Positions 46,876 to 55,828 are shown, counted from the first letter of the stretch. The stretch is 64,000 bases of DNA from Hypericibacter sp049323455 (GCA_049323455.1 JBMONF010000032.1:12355-76354); one strand, 5' to 3'. Notes: a model not told the origin generated them from the letters alone. Program-made: numbers and translations.

Positions 46876-46889
46876 TGACTTGCATCAAT
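46876..46889. promoter_or_regulatory. FNR/FixK-type box 4
   Basis: TTGACTTGCATCAA differs from boxes 2 and 3 at one spacer base. It lies 103 bp ahead of the GTG-started small gene at 46992 and upstream of the nitroreductase, on the plus strand. Confidence 0.65.
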
Positions 46890-46991
46890 GCGCGGGGCTG
46901 GGAATCCGGGTGAGGCTTTGCGCCGGCGTGGAGCAGGTGCATCGGTTGACGGCTCCGCGGGCTTCCGTCGGAGGCGAGGAAGGCTCCTGTC

Positions 46992-47210
46992 GTGACGTGG
47001 TACCGGGTCGAGCTTGCCGTGAAGGTCCCGGGCAATTCGGGTGAAACGCAGCGCCGCCGCGAAGCGGTCCGGGCCTCGATCGGCGCGCACGGAGGCAAGG
47101 ACGACACGCCGGCCCGGCCGGGGGCCAAATGTGTCGCGGCCATCTTATCCACGGAGAGCGCGGCAAAGGCCTTTCGCGACAGCGCGCGCCAGGCGCTCCA
47201 AGGAGCCTAA
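46992..47210 (+). CDS. Small unrecognised protein
   Basis: A 72-residue protein starting at GTG 46992 with GAGGAAGG about 15 bp upstream. The sequence (MTWYRVELAVKVPG, then a charged helix and AKCVAAILSTESAAKAFRDSA) has an alternating strand-helix character and no signal or membrane span. I recognise no family. Its position downstream of box 4 and 72 bp before the nitroreductase suggests the two share a promoter. Confidence 0.5.
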   Translation: MTWYRVELAVKVPGNSGETQRRREAVRASIGAHGGKDDTPARPGAKCVAAILSTESAAKAFRDSARQALQGA

Positions 47211-47282
47211 GCCTGGACCCTCGCCGTAACTCGCGATCCGGCGGCAATTGGAAGCGCGGACGCGCGAAATGGGTGAACGACG

Positions 47283-47843
47283 ATGGACGTCATGGAGGCA
47301 ATCGATCATCGCCGCTCGGTCCGCGCCTATAGGGACAAGGCGGTCGGCCGGCGCGCCATCGAAACCTTGCTGCATGCGGCGGTTCAGGCGCCGAGCGCCA
47401 TGAACGCGCAACCTTGGGCCTTCGCCGTGATTCAGGACATGGCGCTGCTACGCAGCCTTTCCGACCGGGCGAAGGCGCATCTGCTGCGCGCCTATGTCGG
47501 CGATCCGCGCCTCGAGCGCTATCGCGACGAGCTGTCCAATTCGGGGTTCGACATCTTCTACGGTGCCGGCACCCTCGTCGTCGTGTGCGCGACCCCCGGC
47601 GGCCTGGTTCCGGCGGAGGATTGCTGCCTTGCAGGGCAGAACCTGATGCTGGCGGCCTGCGGGCTCGGGCTGGGCACCTGCTGCATCGGCTGGGCGCGCC
47701 CTCTGTTGAGCCTGGCGGAGGTCAAGGGCGAGCTCGACATTCCGGAAGAGCTGATGCCCGTGCTACCCATCATCGTGGGCTATCCGAGCGGCGAGACGCC
47801 GGCGGTGCCGCGACGCCCGGCGCGCGTGGTGTGCTGGAAATGA
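47283..47843 (+). CDS. Nitroreductase family protein
   Basis: A 186-residue FMN-dependent nitroreductase-fold protein. The FMN-phosphate site is RRSVRAYRDKAV and the second site is APSAMNAQPWAFAVI. The later GLGTCCIGWARPL and LPIIVGYPSGETP fit the family. It reduces quinones, nitro compounds or flavins with NAD(P)H; the true substrate is unknown. FNR-type box 4 upstream and many precedents of nitroreductases in microaerobic regulons suggest expression at low oxygen. Confidence 0.9.
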   Translation: MDVMEAIDHRRSVRAYRDKAVGRRAIETLLHAAVQAPSAMNAQPWAFAVIQDMALLRSLSDRAKAHLLRAYVGDPRLERYRDELSNSGFDIFYGAGTLVVVCATPGGLVPAEDCCLAGQNLMLAACGLGLGTCCIGWARPLLSLAEVKGELDIPEELMPVLPIIVGYPSGETPAVPRRPARVVCWK

Positions 47844-47971
47844 GCTGCGGGCTGGGCGACTCGTTTCGCCCTCGCTCGGAGCCGTTGCGTCCGGACCTCG
47901 AGATGAAGGCATAGCGCACCGTCTGCAGGCAGGGCGTCCCCTGCGTTTGCGGGCGCGATCTCCCGCCGCCG

Positions 47972-49216
47972 TTAGCGGCGCTCGCTTGTATCTGCCTGGC
48001 CACGAGGCGGGAACCCGGTGCCTTCCAGGGCCGTCTCGCTGAAATCGCCCGCCAAGACATCGGCAGCGGCGAAGACGCTGCGGGAGATCTTGGCGCCGCG
48101 GAAGCTGGTGGGTATTTGGCCGCCCTCCTCGCCGGCCAAGGGCAGGGGCGCGATCCGGCAACCCGACATGTCGGCACCGGAGAGGTCCGCCCCGTCGAAA
48201 CGCCCGCCGCTCACCCTGGCGCCGCGGAACAGCGCCTGGCGCAGGTCGGAGCCGCTGAAGTCGACGGCGAAGAGCTGCGCTTGGCTGAAATCGGCGCCCA
48301 CCAGGCTGCAGCGCCGGAACACCGCCAGACGCAGCAGCCTGCCAGCAAGATCGATGCGCGACAGATCGGCCCTTTCGAACACCGCCTGCTGCCCCTCGCG
48401 GCCGTCCGTTTCGAGCCATTTCTCGTGCGCGTCGAGCACCGCCCTCAGGTTGGTGCGATCGTTGACCGGAGGCGGATCGAGCTTGGCGTCGCGCGCCCAG
48501 ACCTTCACCTCGTTCAGGTCCTCGGGCATGAGCCCGGTCAAATCCGCGCCGGTGAACACCGTCTTGTCGATGGAGACGCCCACCATCTTGGCGCCGGCCA
48601 TGTTGGCCTTGGTGAAGTTGGTGCCCGACAGATTGGCGCCGCGCAGGTCGACGCCGGCCATGTCGCAACCCGAGAAATCCGCGTCCACCATCGTCGCGTC
48701 GGCCATGATGGCGCCGGCCATCCGTGCGCCTTTGAATACCGAGCGCGACAGCTTGGCCTTGCTCAGATCGGCGCGGAAGAAGTTGGTCATCTCGCCGCCG
48801 GCCGCATTGTCCATCTCGATCTCGCCGACCCGTCTCGGCCCGCGGTGGCGATAGAGCACGCCCTCGCGCAGATCCGCCTCATGCAGATCGGCACCCTCCA
48901 GATCGGCTCCGGCCAGACGCGCCCCGCGCAGCACGGCGCGTCTCATCTTCGCGTTCCGGAGATGCGCGCCGGACAGATTGGCGCCGAAGAAATCGCATTC
49001 GGCGAGATCGCAGCCGTCCAGCTTGGCGCCGCTCAAATCGGCGCCGGTGAAAACCATGCCGTGCAGATCGAGGCCGGCGAGATCGACGCCGGGCAGCGCG
49101 CAATAGGACAGGTCGCCGCGCTTGCCCTTGGACGGCACTTTCGTCCACAGCAAATGCGTCTTGACGATCGCTTTCAGCGCCTCGGGCGGGAGAACCTTCA
49201 GCTCCGGTCTTGTCAT
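47972..49216 (-). CDS. Pentapeptide-repeat protein
   Basis: A 414-residue protein composed mostly of A(D/N)LSx-type pentapeptide repeats, which fold as a right-handed quadrilateral beta helix. Repeats run from about 45 to 125, 145 to 225 and 275 to 395. Two non-repeat breaks separate them, the second containing a helical stretch (LRAVLDAHEKWLETDGREGQQ). The N-terminal 35 residues (LPPEALKAIVKTHLLWTK) look helical. Function is unknown; related proteins mimic DNA or act as scaffolds. The gene is monocistronic and has no signal peptide. Confidence 0.9.
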   Translation of the reverse strand: MTRPELKVLPPEALKAIVKTHLLWTKVPSKGKRGDLSYCALPGVDLAGLDLHGMVFTGADLSGAKLDGCDLAECDFFGANLSGAHLRNAKMRRAVLRGARLAGADLEGADLHEADLREGVLYRHRGPRRVGEIEMDNAAGGEMTNFFRADLSKAKLSRSVFKGARMAGAIMADATMVDADFSGCDMAGVDLRGANLSGTNFTKANMAGAKMVGVSIDKTVFTGADLTGLMPEDLNEVKVWARDAKLDPPPVNDRTNLRAVLDAHEKWLETDGREGQQAVFERADLSRIDLAGRLLRLAVFRRCSLVGADFSQAQLFAVDFSGSDLRQALFRGARVSGGRFDGADLSGADMSGCRIAPLPLAGEEGGQIPTSFRGAKISRSVFAAADVLAGDFSETALEGTGFPPRGQADTSERR

Positions 49217-49727
49217 GCAACTCTATCTACGTGTCGTCTCGTCCGAGTTCCGGCACCGACTCCGCCCGACCCCAGTTGCAATCCGATTATATCGGTATGG
49301 CGCGGCCCTGGAACCGTGTCCTAAGGGCTAAGGGAGCCGAGAAGGACGGCCGTCGCTTCTTGAGCGGCCCGGGCCCCGGCGACGCCGTTCCGGCCCAGCA
49401 GACGTCTTGCCGTGAACGCGGGCGCCAGCCGCCGGCCCACGCCCATGCGCGCCGGCAGACCCGCGAGCCCCCAGCGGGGCCCCCTCATGATCGCGCCCGA
49501 GGTCGTCCCCGGGATCGCTGCCGCGCGGGCGGCGGCGAGCGCTCCTCGCGTCGGGTCCGCCGGCCGCTTTCCGGAACGGCGCCGGGCTTTGCGGCCGCCG
49601 GCCGCAGCCTGCGACGGAGCTGAGGCAAAGGGCGCTCTTGCCCGCGCAACGCCGCCGGCTTATCAACCGAGCCTTTACGGGCGACCTGATGGACGGGCGC
49701 TCAGATCTTCGGCTCGGAATCCTCCCC
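49217..49727. other. 510-bp gap without a recognisable gene
   Basis: Open frames exist on both strands but are Arg/Pro/Ala-rich shadows with no recognisable domain. The sequence near 49270-49300 is the only A+T-rich part (TTGCAATCCGATTATATCGG) and may hold the promoter of one flanking gene. I see no repeats here. Confidence 0.5.
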
Positions 49728-50627
49728 ATGGCATCGGATCACAAGTTCCTGGACGGCAAGGCGGTCGCCGCCGACATCCGCGCGGGCGTGGCGATCGAGG
49801 TCGCGGCGTTGCGCGAGACCGGCTGGGCGCCGCACCTGATCTCGATCTCGGTCGGCGACAGCGCCGCCACGGCGCTCTATGTGCGCAACCAGAAGCGCGT
49901 CGCCCAGACCGTCGGCATCAGCTTCGAGGAACGGCACTATCCCGAAAGCGTGACCCAGGCCGAGCTGCTCGCGGCGGTCAGGGCTCTCAACGCCGATCCG
50001 CGCATCACCGGCATCATCATCCAGCGCCCGGTGCCAGCCCATATCGCGATCCGCGAGCTGCAGAGCGCGGTGCATCCCTTGAAGGACGTCGAGGGCATGC
50101 ACCCGGCGTCGATCGGCAACATCGTCTACAACGATCTGGTGCTGGGCCCTTGCACCTCGGTGGCCGCGGTCGAGCTGCTGAAACGCACCGGGCTCGAGCT
50201 CAAGGGGCTCGAGGTGGTGGTCATCGGCCATTCCGAGATCGTCGGCAAGCCGATCGCCTTTCTCCTGATGAGCGAGGGCGCCACGGTCACGGTCTGCCAC
50301 CACATGACGCGCAACCTCGCGGTGCATTCGCGCCAGGCCGATGCGGTGTTCGTCGCGGTCGGCAAGCCGCGGCTCGTGACCGGTGCCATGATCAAGCCGG
50401 GGGCTGCGCTGATCGACATCGGCATCAACCAGGTGACGGGCCCGGACGGCGCGCCCAAGGTGGTGGGCGACGCCGATTTCGAGTCCTGCCTCGAGGTGGC
50501 CGGTTGGATCACGCCGGTGCCGGGCGGGGTCGGGCCGGTGACGGTGGCGATCCTGATGCGCAACACGGCGACCGCGGCCCGGCTGCAGCGCGGCAGCTAC
50601 GAGGCCCAGTTCTCGACCGGGCGGTGA
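49728..50627 (+). CDS. FolD-family methylenetetrahydrofolate dehydrogenase with altered active site
   Basis: A 299-residue FolD-family protein. The family frame is intact: VGDSAATALYVRNQ, GIIIQRPVPAHI, HPASIGN, GPCTS, VVVIGHSEIVGKPIA (NADP loop) and TPVPGGVGPVTVA. The catalytic YxxxK reads Tyr51...Gln55, and KDVDG reads KDVEG (Glu122). In human MTHFD1 the equivalent Lys to Gln change abolishes cyclohydrolase while leaving dehydrogenase, so this may be dehydrogenase-only; that is inference. Start at 49728 begins the conserved part; ATG 49689 would add 13 residues. It is the only folate gene near. Confidence 0.85.
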   Translation: MASDHKFLDGKAVAADIRAGVAIEVAALRETGWAPHLISISVGDSAATALYVRNQKRVAQTVGISFEERHYPESVTQAELLAAVRALNADPRITGIIIQRPVPAHIAIRELQSAVHPLKDVEGMHPASIGNIVYNDLVLGPCTSVAAVELLKRTGLELKGLEVVVIGHSEIVGKPIAFLLMSEGATVTVCHHMTRNLAVHSRQADAVFVAVGKPRLVTGAMIKPGAALIDIGINQVTGPDGAPKVVGDADFESCLEVAGWITPVPGGVGPVTVAILMRNTATAARLQRGSYEAQFSTGR

Positions 50628-50653
50628 GGCAGTTTCCGTTTGATGTGAAGCAC

Positions 50654-50800
50654 CGCCCCCTCACCCGGCTCCGGGTAGGGCTCGGCTCCGCTGTGAGCAT
50701 GACCCCTCACCCCGTCCTCTCTCCGCAAGCGGGGCGAGGGAGAAAAACTTCACCCTCTCCCCCAAACTTGTTGGGGGAGAGGGAAGGGTGAGGGGGTGAT
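50654..50800. repeat. Repeat family A cluster
   Basis: Three modules follow each other: CCCCCTCACCCGGCTCCGGG, then CCCTCACCCCGTCCTCTCTC with GCAAGCGGGGCGAGGG, then CACCCTCTCCCCCAAAC with GGGGGAGAGGGAAGGGTG. The last is a hairpin with an 11-bp stem. The block separates folD from the convergent amidohydrolase gene. Confidence 0.8.
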
Positions 50801-50818
50801 CCACCGCCATGGATCCGC

Positions 50819-51670
50819 TTAAACAAACCGCGGCGCGATCTCGCGCAGCATACCCTCGAACAGCGCAGCCCAGGCCGCCTGGCCTTGCGCGCTCTCGATC
50901 AGGTCCTGGCGGATCTCGATCTCGAGGCTGACGAGGCCACGCTTCTCGCCATGGACCGGCACGGTGTAGTCGGTGGCGTCGCTCAGGCGATAAGGCTCGT
51001 TGTCGCCCACCACGAGCGGCCGGCCGGCCTCGGGATGGCTGCTGGCGGCCGGCACCCGCGCCGCCCGGAGCAGGGGCCGGATCGCATCCGCCATGCGGGC
51101 GTCGCGGTTGTAGAGCAGCCCCACATGCCAGGGCCGGGCCTGACCCTTGTAGACGGGCGTGAAGCTGTGGACCGCGATCAGCAGGATTGGCCGACCGGCC
51201 GCCTGGCGCCGATCGAGCAGGGCCGTGATGCGATCGTGATAGGGGCGCCAGACTTCCTCGCGCCGCGCCGCGATCTCGGCCGGAGGGAGATCGCGGTTGC
51301 CGGGTATCCGGGTCAGTTCACTCTTCGCGGCGACGAAGTCGGGGGCTTCAGGCGGCCGGTTGCAGTCGGCGACAAGCCGCGAATAGACCTGCCGCACCAG
51401 GATCGCATCGAGCCTTGCGGAGAGCTGGCGGGCGAGGCCGGCCGCGCCGATGTCCCAGGCGATATGGCGCTCGCGCTCGAAGCCGGGCAGCCCCAGATCG
51501 GCGAGCCGGCGCGGGATCAGCCGCCCGCCATGGTCGCAGGTGAGGAAGAAGGGCGAGGCGCCGTCCGGACGATGGACGACGGCCGGGTCGGGCTCGTCGG
51601 GCGCCAGCAGAGCCGGCGCGATCGAGGCTGTCTCGAACGGGTCGGGCGCGAACGGGGCGGTGGAGGTCAT
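50819..51670 (-). CDS. N-formylglutamate amidohydrolase family protein
   Basis: A 283-residue protein. The family marks are FFLTCDHGGRLIPRRL, HIAWDIGAAGLARQLS, LVADCNRPP, IAVHSFTPVYKG and RPWHVGLLYNRD. The enzyme hydrolyses N-formyl-L-glutamate to glutamate and formate in histidine breakdown, but many members outside hut operons have no proven substrate, and no hut gene is near. It is divergent from corA across 226 bp. The N-terminal 40 residues are acidic and Pro/Ala-rich. Confidence 0.9.
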   Translation of the reverse strand: MTSTAPFAPDPFETASIAPALLAPDEPDPAVVHRPDGASPFFLTCDHGGRLIPRRLADLGLPGFERERHIAWDIGAAGLARQLSARLDAILVRQVYSRLVADCNRPPEAPDFVAAKSELTRIPGNRDLPPAEIAARREEVWRPYHDRITALLDRRQAAGRPILLIAVHSFTPVYKGQARPWHVGLLYNRDARMADAIRPLLRAARVPAASSHPEAGRPLVVGDNEPYRLSDATDYTVPVHGEKRGLVSLEIEIRQDLIESAQGQAAWAALFEGMLREIAPRFV

Positions 51671-51896
51671 CGGAATCGGGGCCGGGTGGTTGCAGGGGCG
51701 GCCGGCGGAAGAATGGGGAGCCGGCTTCGGGCGGCGGGCAGTCTAGCCGTCGCGCCCGTCGCCGCAAGCGCCTGGCGACCGGAGGCATCGTTACCTCGGT
51801 CCCCGCCTTCGCGCGGGTGGCTCCGACGCGGGCGCCCGTGATAAGGTCCGGCCCGGTCAAACCCGCCACGGACGGACGAGGGCGAGGCGCGGCATC

Positions 51897-52895
51897 ATGC
51901 ATGGGAATTCCGGCGCGAGCGCCCGGCAGCAGGTCGTCAATTGCCGCCTCTACAAGGACGGCCGCGCGGTCCGCGATATCGACATCGATCACCTCGCCGA
52001 GGTGCCCGACGCGCCCGGCCAGCTCATCTGGATCGGGCTCTACGATCCGGACGAGGAGGTGCTGGGCAAGGTGCAGAAGCGCTTCGGGCTGCACGAGCTG
52101 GCGATCGAGGACGCGCATATCGCGCATCAGCGCCCCAAGCTCGAGGTCTATGGCGACACGCTGTTCCTGGTGCTGCACACGGCGCGCCGCCAAGCCGGCG
52201 AGTTCGCCTTTGGCGAGAGCCACTTCTTCATCGGCCGGGGCTATGTGGTCACCATCCGCCACGGCCCTTCCGAAACCTTCGCCTCGGTGCGCGCGCGCTG
52301 CGAGGCCGCGCCGCAAATGCTGCGCAAGGGCGAAGATTTCATCCTCTACGCGCTGATGGATTTCGTCGTCGACAACTATTTCCCGATCATCGACGCCATG
52401 GAGGCGGAGATCGAGCAGATCGAGGACGACATCTTCTCCAACCGCCTCAGCGCCGGCGACATCGAGAACATATTCGGGCTGAGGCGCGATCTGGTGGCGC
52501 TCAGGCACGCGGTGCAGCCGCTGCAGGACATCTGCACACGGATCATGCGTTTCGACGTGCCGCTGATCGACCGCGACACCTATCCCTATTTCCGCGACGT
52601 GCAGGACCACGCGATCAAGGCGAGCCAGGGGATCGAGACGCTGCGCGAGCTTCTGGGCTCGGCACTCGAAGCCCATCTCATGCTGTCCTCGGTCAGGCAG
52701 AACGAGGTGATGAAGAAGCTGGCCGGCTGGGCCGCGATCCTGGCGGTGCCGACCGCGATCGCCGGCATCTACGGCATGAACTTCCGCTACATGCCCGAGC
52801 TCGAGTGGCCATGGGGCTATCCCGTCACGATCGGCGCCATCGCGGGAATCTGCGGCTATCTCTTCTACCGCTTTCGCCGCGCCGGGTGGCTGTAA
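51897..52895 (+). CDS. CorA-family divalent cation transporter
   Basis: A 332-residue inner-membrane channel for Mg or related cations. The long cytoplasmic domain (1-270) is followed by two C-terminal spans, with the signature YGMNF just after the first (about residue 294). Helices typical of the funnel (FVVDNYFPIIDAMEAEIEQIEDD) are present. The loop MPELEWPWGYP between the spans is acidic, as expected. It is monocistronic. Zinc efflux (ZntB-like) or cobalt uptake are alternatives. Confidence 0.92.
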   Translation: MHGNSGASARQQVVNCRLYKDGRAVRDIDIDHLAEVPDAPGQLIWIGLYDPDEEVLGKVQKRFGLHELAIEDAHIAHQRPKLEVYGDTLFLVLHTARRQAGEFAFGESHFFIGRGYVVTIRHGPSETFASVRARCEAAPQMLRKGEDFILYALMDFVVDNYFPIIDAMEAEIEQIEDDIFSNRLSAGDIENIFGLRRDLVALRHAVQPLQDICTRIMRFDVPLIDRDTYPYFRDVQDHAIKASQGIETLRELLGSALEAHLMLSSVRQNEVMKKLAGWAAILAVPTAIAGIYGMNFRYMPELEWPWGYPVTIGAIAGICGYLFYRFRRAGWL

Positions 52896-52906
52896 ACCCT
52901 ATTTCG

Positions 52907-53065
52907 CCGTCATGCCCGCCCCCGGGTCCGGCCGAAGGCCGGCCCGAGGACAAGCTCCGACGGGCATCCAGGAACACCGGCGTCGGCAACGAGCGCTCGA
53001 TGGCTATGCAGGTGTGCATGGACCCCGGCACGCGCTCGCCGTTGCTCGCTTGGCCGGGATGACGA
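52907..53065. repeat. Dispersed palindromic repeat family B
   Basis: GTCATGCCCGCCCCCGGGTC, then an inner inverted pair CGGCCGAAGGCCGGCC, and further on GACGGGCATCCAGG. The far end closes with GGCCGGGATGACGACGG. This is the composite form of the family B element, filling the gap between corA and the convergent pgi gene. Confidence 0.75.
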
Positions 53066-53089
53066 CGGAATGCAAGCCGGCGGTGTCGG

Positions 53090-54709
53090 TTAGACTTGTT
53101 GCCCGCTGACCCGCTGGATCAGCGCCGCGGTCGAAGCGTCATGCCCATCGGCTGGACCGGCCGCGCCGGCGATCTCCGTCTCGATGCGGCCCGCCAGCTT
53201 CTTGCCGATCTCGACCCCCCACTGATCGAAGCTGTTGATGTTCCAGATCGCGCCTTCGACGAAGGTCCTGTGCTCGTAGAGCGCCAGGAGCTGGCCGAGC
53301 GCGTGGGGCGAGAGCCGCTTCAGCAGGATCACGTTGCTGGGGCGGTTGCCGGGGCAAGCGCGCTCGGGGTCCCGGTGCGGCGCCCCCACCATCAGCGCCT
53401 CGGCCTGGCCGATCAGGTTGGCGAGCAGCATGCGGTGATGGGCCGGCCGGCCGTGGCGATCCTCGACCACGCCGATGAAGTCCACCGGCAGCAGCCGCGG
53501 CCCCTGATGGAAGGCCTGCATGAAGGCGTGCTGCACCTCGGTGCCGACGCCGCCCCAGACGACCGGCGCGGTCGGCATCGGCACCGGCCTGCCATCGCGC
53601 GTCACGCCCTTGCCGTTGCTCTCCATCACGAGCTGCTGCAGATAGCCCGGCAGCAGCGCCAGCGCGCTGTCATAGGGGATCACGGCGTGGGTCTCGGCGC
53701 CGTGGCAGCCCGTGTACCAGAGGCCGATCAGCGCCATCAGCGCCGGCATGTTGCGCTCTGGCGGAGCCGAGCGGAAATGCTCGTCCATGAGCCTCGCGCC
53801 GGCCAGGAGCTCGCGGAAAGCGGCAAAGCCGTGGGCCACCGCCACCGGCAGGCCCACAGCCGACCATAGCGAATAGCGGCCGCCGACCCAGTCCCACATC
53901 GTGAACGCCGCGTCGGGATCGAGCCCGAAGGCTGCGACGGCCTCGCGGTTGGTCGAGACGGCGAGGAAATGCTTGGGCAGACCCTCGGCAGTGCCGCCAT
54001 GGGCCAGGAACCAGTCGCGCGCCGTCTCGGCGTTGAGCCGTGTCTCGGCGGTCGAGAAGCTCTTGGAGATGACGAGAAAGAGCGTGGTCGCCGGGTCGAG
54101 GCGGGCGAACAGGCGCTCGACCGCGCCGCCGTCCGGGTTGGCCAGGAAATGGACGCGCGGCCCGGCTGGCTTGGAGCCTGTCGCGTTGGAGGGAGCCAGC
54201 GCCTCGACCGCCAGCGCCGGTCCCAGATAGGAGCCGCCGATGCCGATGGCGACGAGATCGGAAATCGGCCGTCCGTCGAAGCCGGTCCAGCGGCCGGCGT
54301 GCAGATCCTCCACGAAGCGCTCCATGCGGGCGAGCTCGCGCGCCACGGCGGGCATGACGTCGATACCGTCGACCATCATGGGCCGCGCCGGGTCGGCCCG
54401 CAGGGCCATGTGCAGGGCGGCGCGGCCCTCGCTGGCGTTGATCTTCTCGCCGGCATAGAGCCGCTCGATCCAGCGCGACAACGAGGCTTCCTCGGCCAGC
54501 GCCTTGAGCAGATCGAGGGTCTTGTTGGTGAGGCGGTTCTTGGAAAAATCCAGGAACAGATCGCCGGCCTCGAGCGAGAAGCGCTGCGCGCGTGTGGGGT
54601 CCTGTTGGAACAGATCGGCGAGGCGGATGCGGGCCAGCGTCTTGGCATGCGTCTGCAGCGCCTGCCATGCGGGCGAAAGGGGCGCAGAGGAGAGAGGCGG
54701 TGGCGGCAT
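53090..54709 (-). CDS. pgi: Glucose-6-phosphate isomerase
   Basis: A 539-residue cytoplasmic enzyme that interconverts glucose-6-phosphate and fructose-6-phosphate. The sugar-phosphate site IGIGGSYLGP, the family signature GGRYSLWSAVGLPVA, KSFSTAETRLN and QLVMESNGKG are all present. The C-terminal NINSFDQWGVEIGKKLA is the second family signature. Length agrees with the long bacterial form. The ATG at 54709 was chosen because the frame further up to 54859 has no conserved sequence. Confidence 0.96.
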   Translation of the reverse strand: MPPPPLSSAPLSPAWQALQTHAKTLARIRLADLFQQDPTRAQRFSLEAGDLFLDFSKNRLTNKTLDLLKALAEEASLSRWIERLYAGEKINASEGRAALHMALRADPARPMMVDGIDVMPAVARELARMERFVEDLHAGRWTGFDGRPISDLVAIGIGGSYLGPALAVEALAPSNATGSKPAGPRVHFLANPDGGAVERLFARLDPATTLFLVISKSFSTAETRLNAETARDWFLAHGGTAEGLPKHFLAVSTNREAVAAFGLDPDAAFTMWDWVGGRYSLWSAVGLPVAVAHGFAAFRELLAGARLMDEHFRSAPPERNMPALMALIGLWYTGCHGAETHAVIPYDSALALLPGYLQQLVMESNGKGVTRDGRPVPMPTAPVVWGGVGTEVQHAFMQAFHQGPRLLPVDFIGVVEDRHGRPAHHRMLLANLIGQAEALMVGAPHRDPERACPGNRPSNVILLKRLSPHALGQLLALYEHRTFVEGAIWNINSFDQWGVEIGKKLAGRIETEIAGAAGPADGHDASTAALIQRVSGQQV

Positions 54710-54996
54710 GGCATCTCCGATTGAGCGTTCGGGGCCGTCTCGGGCGCCTGAACGGAAAGCCGCGGGCGGCAAGGCGTGCCGCCGGCGCTGGAAAGAGTAA
54801 AAAGCGGAATCCTTGTGCGCCAGGAAAAATCGGCCGCCCGCGCCTCCTCCAAGGCGCAAAACGACAGAAAATCGGCCCTTTTCGGCGGCGCGTCCGTGAG
54901 ATTTCGAGGGCCATCCGCGACCGTTGCGCCGCTGCGCCGACTTGCCTAGATTGCCTCCGTTTCCTGGCCCAGACTCGAGGGGTAAGCCGAGGCAGC

Positions 54997-55278
54997 ATGA
55001 GCGCCACGTTCGAGGCCGTCGCCGAGATCATCAACGAGGTCTGCAACATCGATCGGGACAAGATAAAGCCCGAGTCGCACACCATCGACGACCTCGGCAT
55101 CGACAGCCTCGATTTCCTCGACGTGACCTTCGCGATCGACAAGCGCTTCGGCATCAAGATGCCGGTCGAGCGCTGGATGCAGGAGATCAACGAGGGCCGG
55201 TCGTCGGTCGACGACTACTTCATTCTCAGGAATCTCTGCAGCCGCATCGACGAGCTGGTCGCGACCAGGGCGGCCTGA
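54997..55278 (+). CDS. acpXL: Acyl carrier protein AcpXL
   Basis: A 93-residue acyl carrier protein. The phosphopantetheine serine is in DDLGIDSLDFLDV (Ser near residue 38). The protein is longer than the housekeeping ACP and its sequence (NIDRDKIKPESHTIDDLGID, then AIDKRFGIKMPVERW) is that of rhizobial AcpXL. AcpXL carries 27-hydroxyoctacosanoate for transfer to lipid A. It heads the dedicated cluster for elongation of this chain. The long frame from 54592 is trimmed to the ATG at 54997. Confidence 0.92.
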   Translation: MSATFEAVAEIINEVCNIDRDKIKPESHTIDDLGIDSLDFLDVTFAIDKRFGIKMPVERWMQEINEGRSSVDDYFILRNLCSRIDELVATRAA

Positions 55279-55318
55279 GGCCGCTCCTGCTCCTCGGCGC
55301 CCGCGCGACACAGCCTCG

Positions 55319-55771
55319 ATGCAGTTCGAATATTTCCAGATGGTGGACCGCCTCGAGGCGCTCGACCTCGAGGCACGCGAGATCCGCTGCCGCGCCGAGG
55401 TGCCGCTTCACTCGACCGTGTTCGAAGGCCATTTTCCCGGCCATCCGGTGATGCCGGGCGTGCTGCTGGTCGAGGCGATGGCCCAGACCTCGGGCTATCT
55501 GCTGCTGGCGCTCGGCCGGTACGAGCGCATGCCCTTCCTCGCCGGCATCAAGGAGGCGAAGCTGAGGCACTTCGTGCGGCCCGGCACGGTCATGAGCGTG
55601 CTCGCGCGCGTGGCGCATGAGGGTTCCGGCTATGCGGTGACGGCCGCGCGCTGCGAGGTCGGCGGCAAGCCCGTCGCGGACGCGCAGATCATGCTGCGCA
55701 GCCTGCCCTATCCGACCGAATCGATGCGCCAGGTCCTGCGTGGCTTCGCCGACCGCATCGGCATGCCTTGA
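55319..55771 (+). CDS. 3-hydroxyacyl-ACP dehydratase, FabZ-like (VLCFA cluster)
   Basis: A 150-residue hotdog-fold dehydratase. The active-site helix has FEGHFPGHPVMPGVLLVEAM, where the His and downstream acidic residue act in dehydration, and the later GIKEAKLRHFVRPGT matches the family. In rhizobia the equivalent gene (fabZXL) follows acpXL, as here (40 bp). It should dehydrate 3-hydroxyacyl-AcpXL during elongation to C28. It is distinct from a housekeeping fabZ, which is not in this window. Confidence 0.9.
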   Translation: MQFEYFQMVDRLEALDLEAREIRCRAEVPLHSTVFEGHFPGHPVMPGVLLVEAMAQTSGYLLLALGRYERMPFLAGIKEAKLRHFVRPGTVMSVLARVAHEGSGYAVTAARCEVGGKPVADAQIMLRSLPYPTESMRQVLRGFADRIGMP

Positions 55772-55828
55772 CGGCCGCTTGCGGCGCGCCGCCGCGTAGG
55801 CCCAAGATGCCGTAAAGGGAATGCACGA

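Noticed and set aside
49210..49623. 137-residue frame upstream of the FolD-like gene
   Set aside because: Pro/Arg/Ala-rich with no ribosome site or domain; overlaps other equally long shadows.
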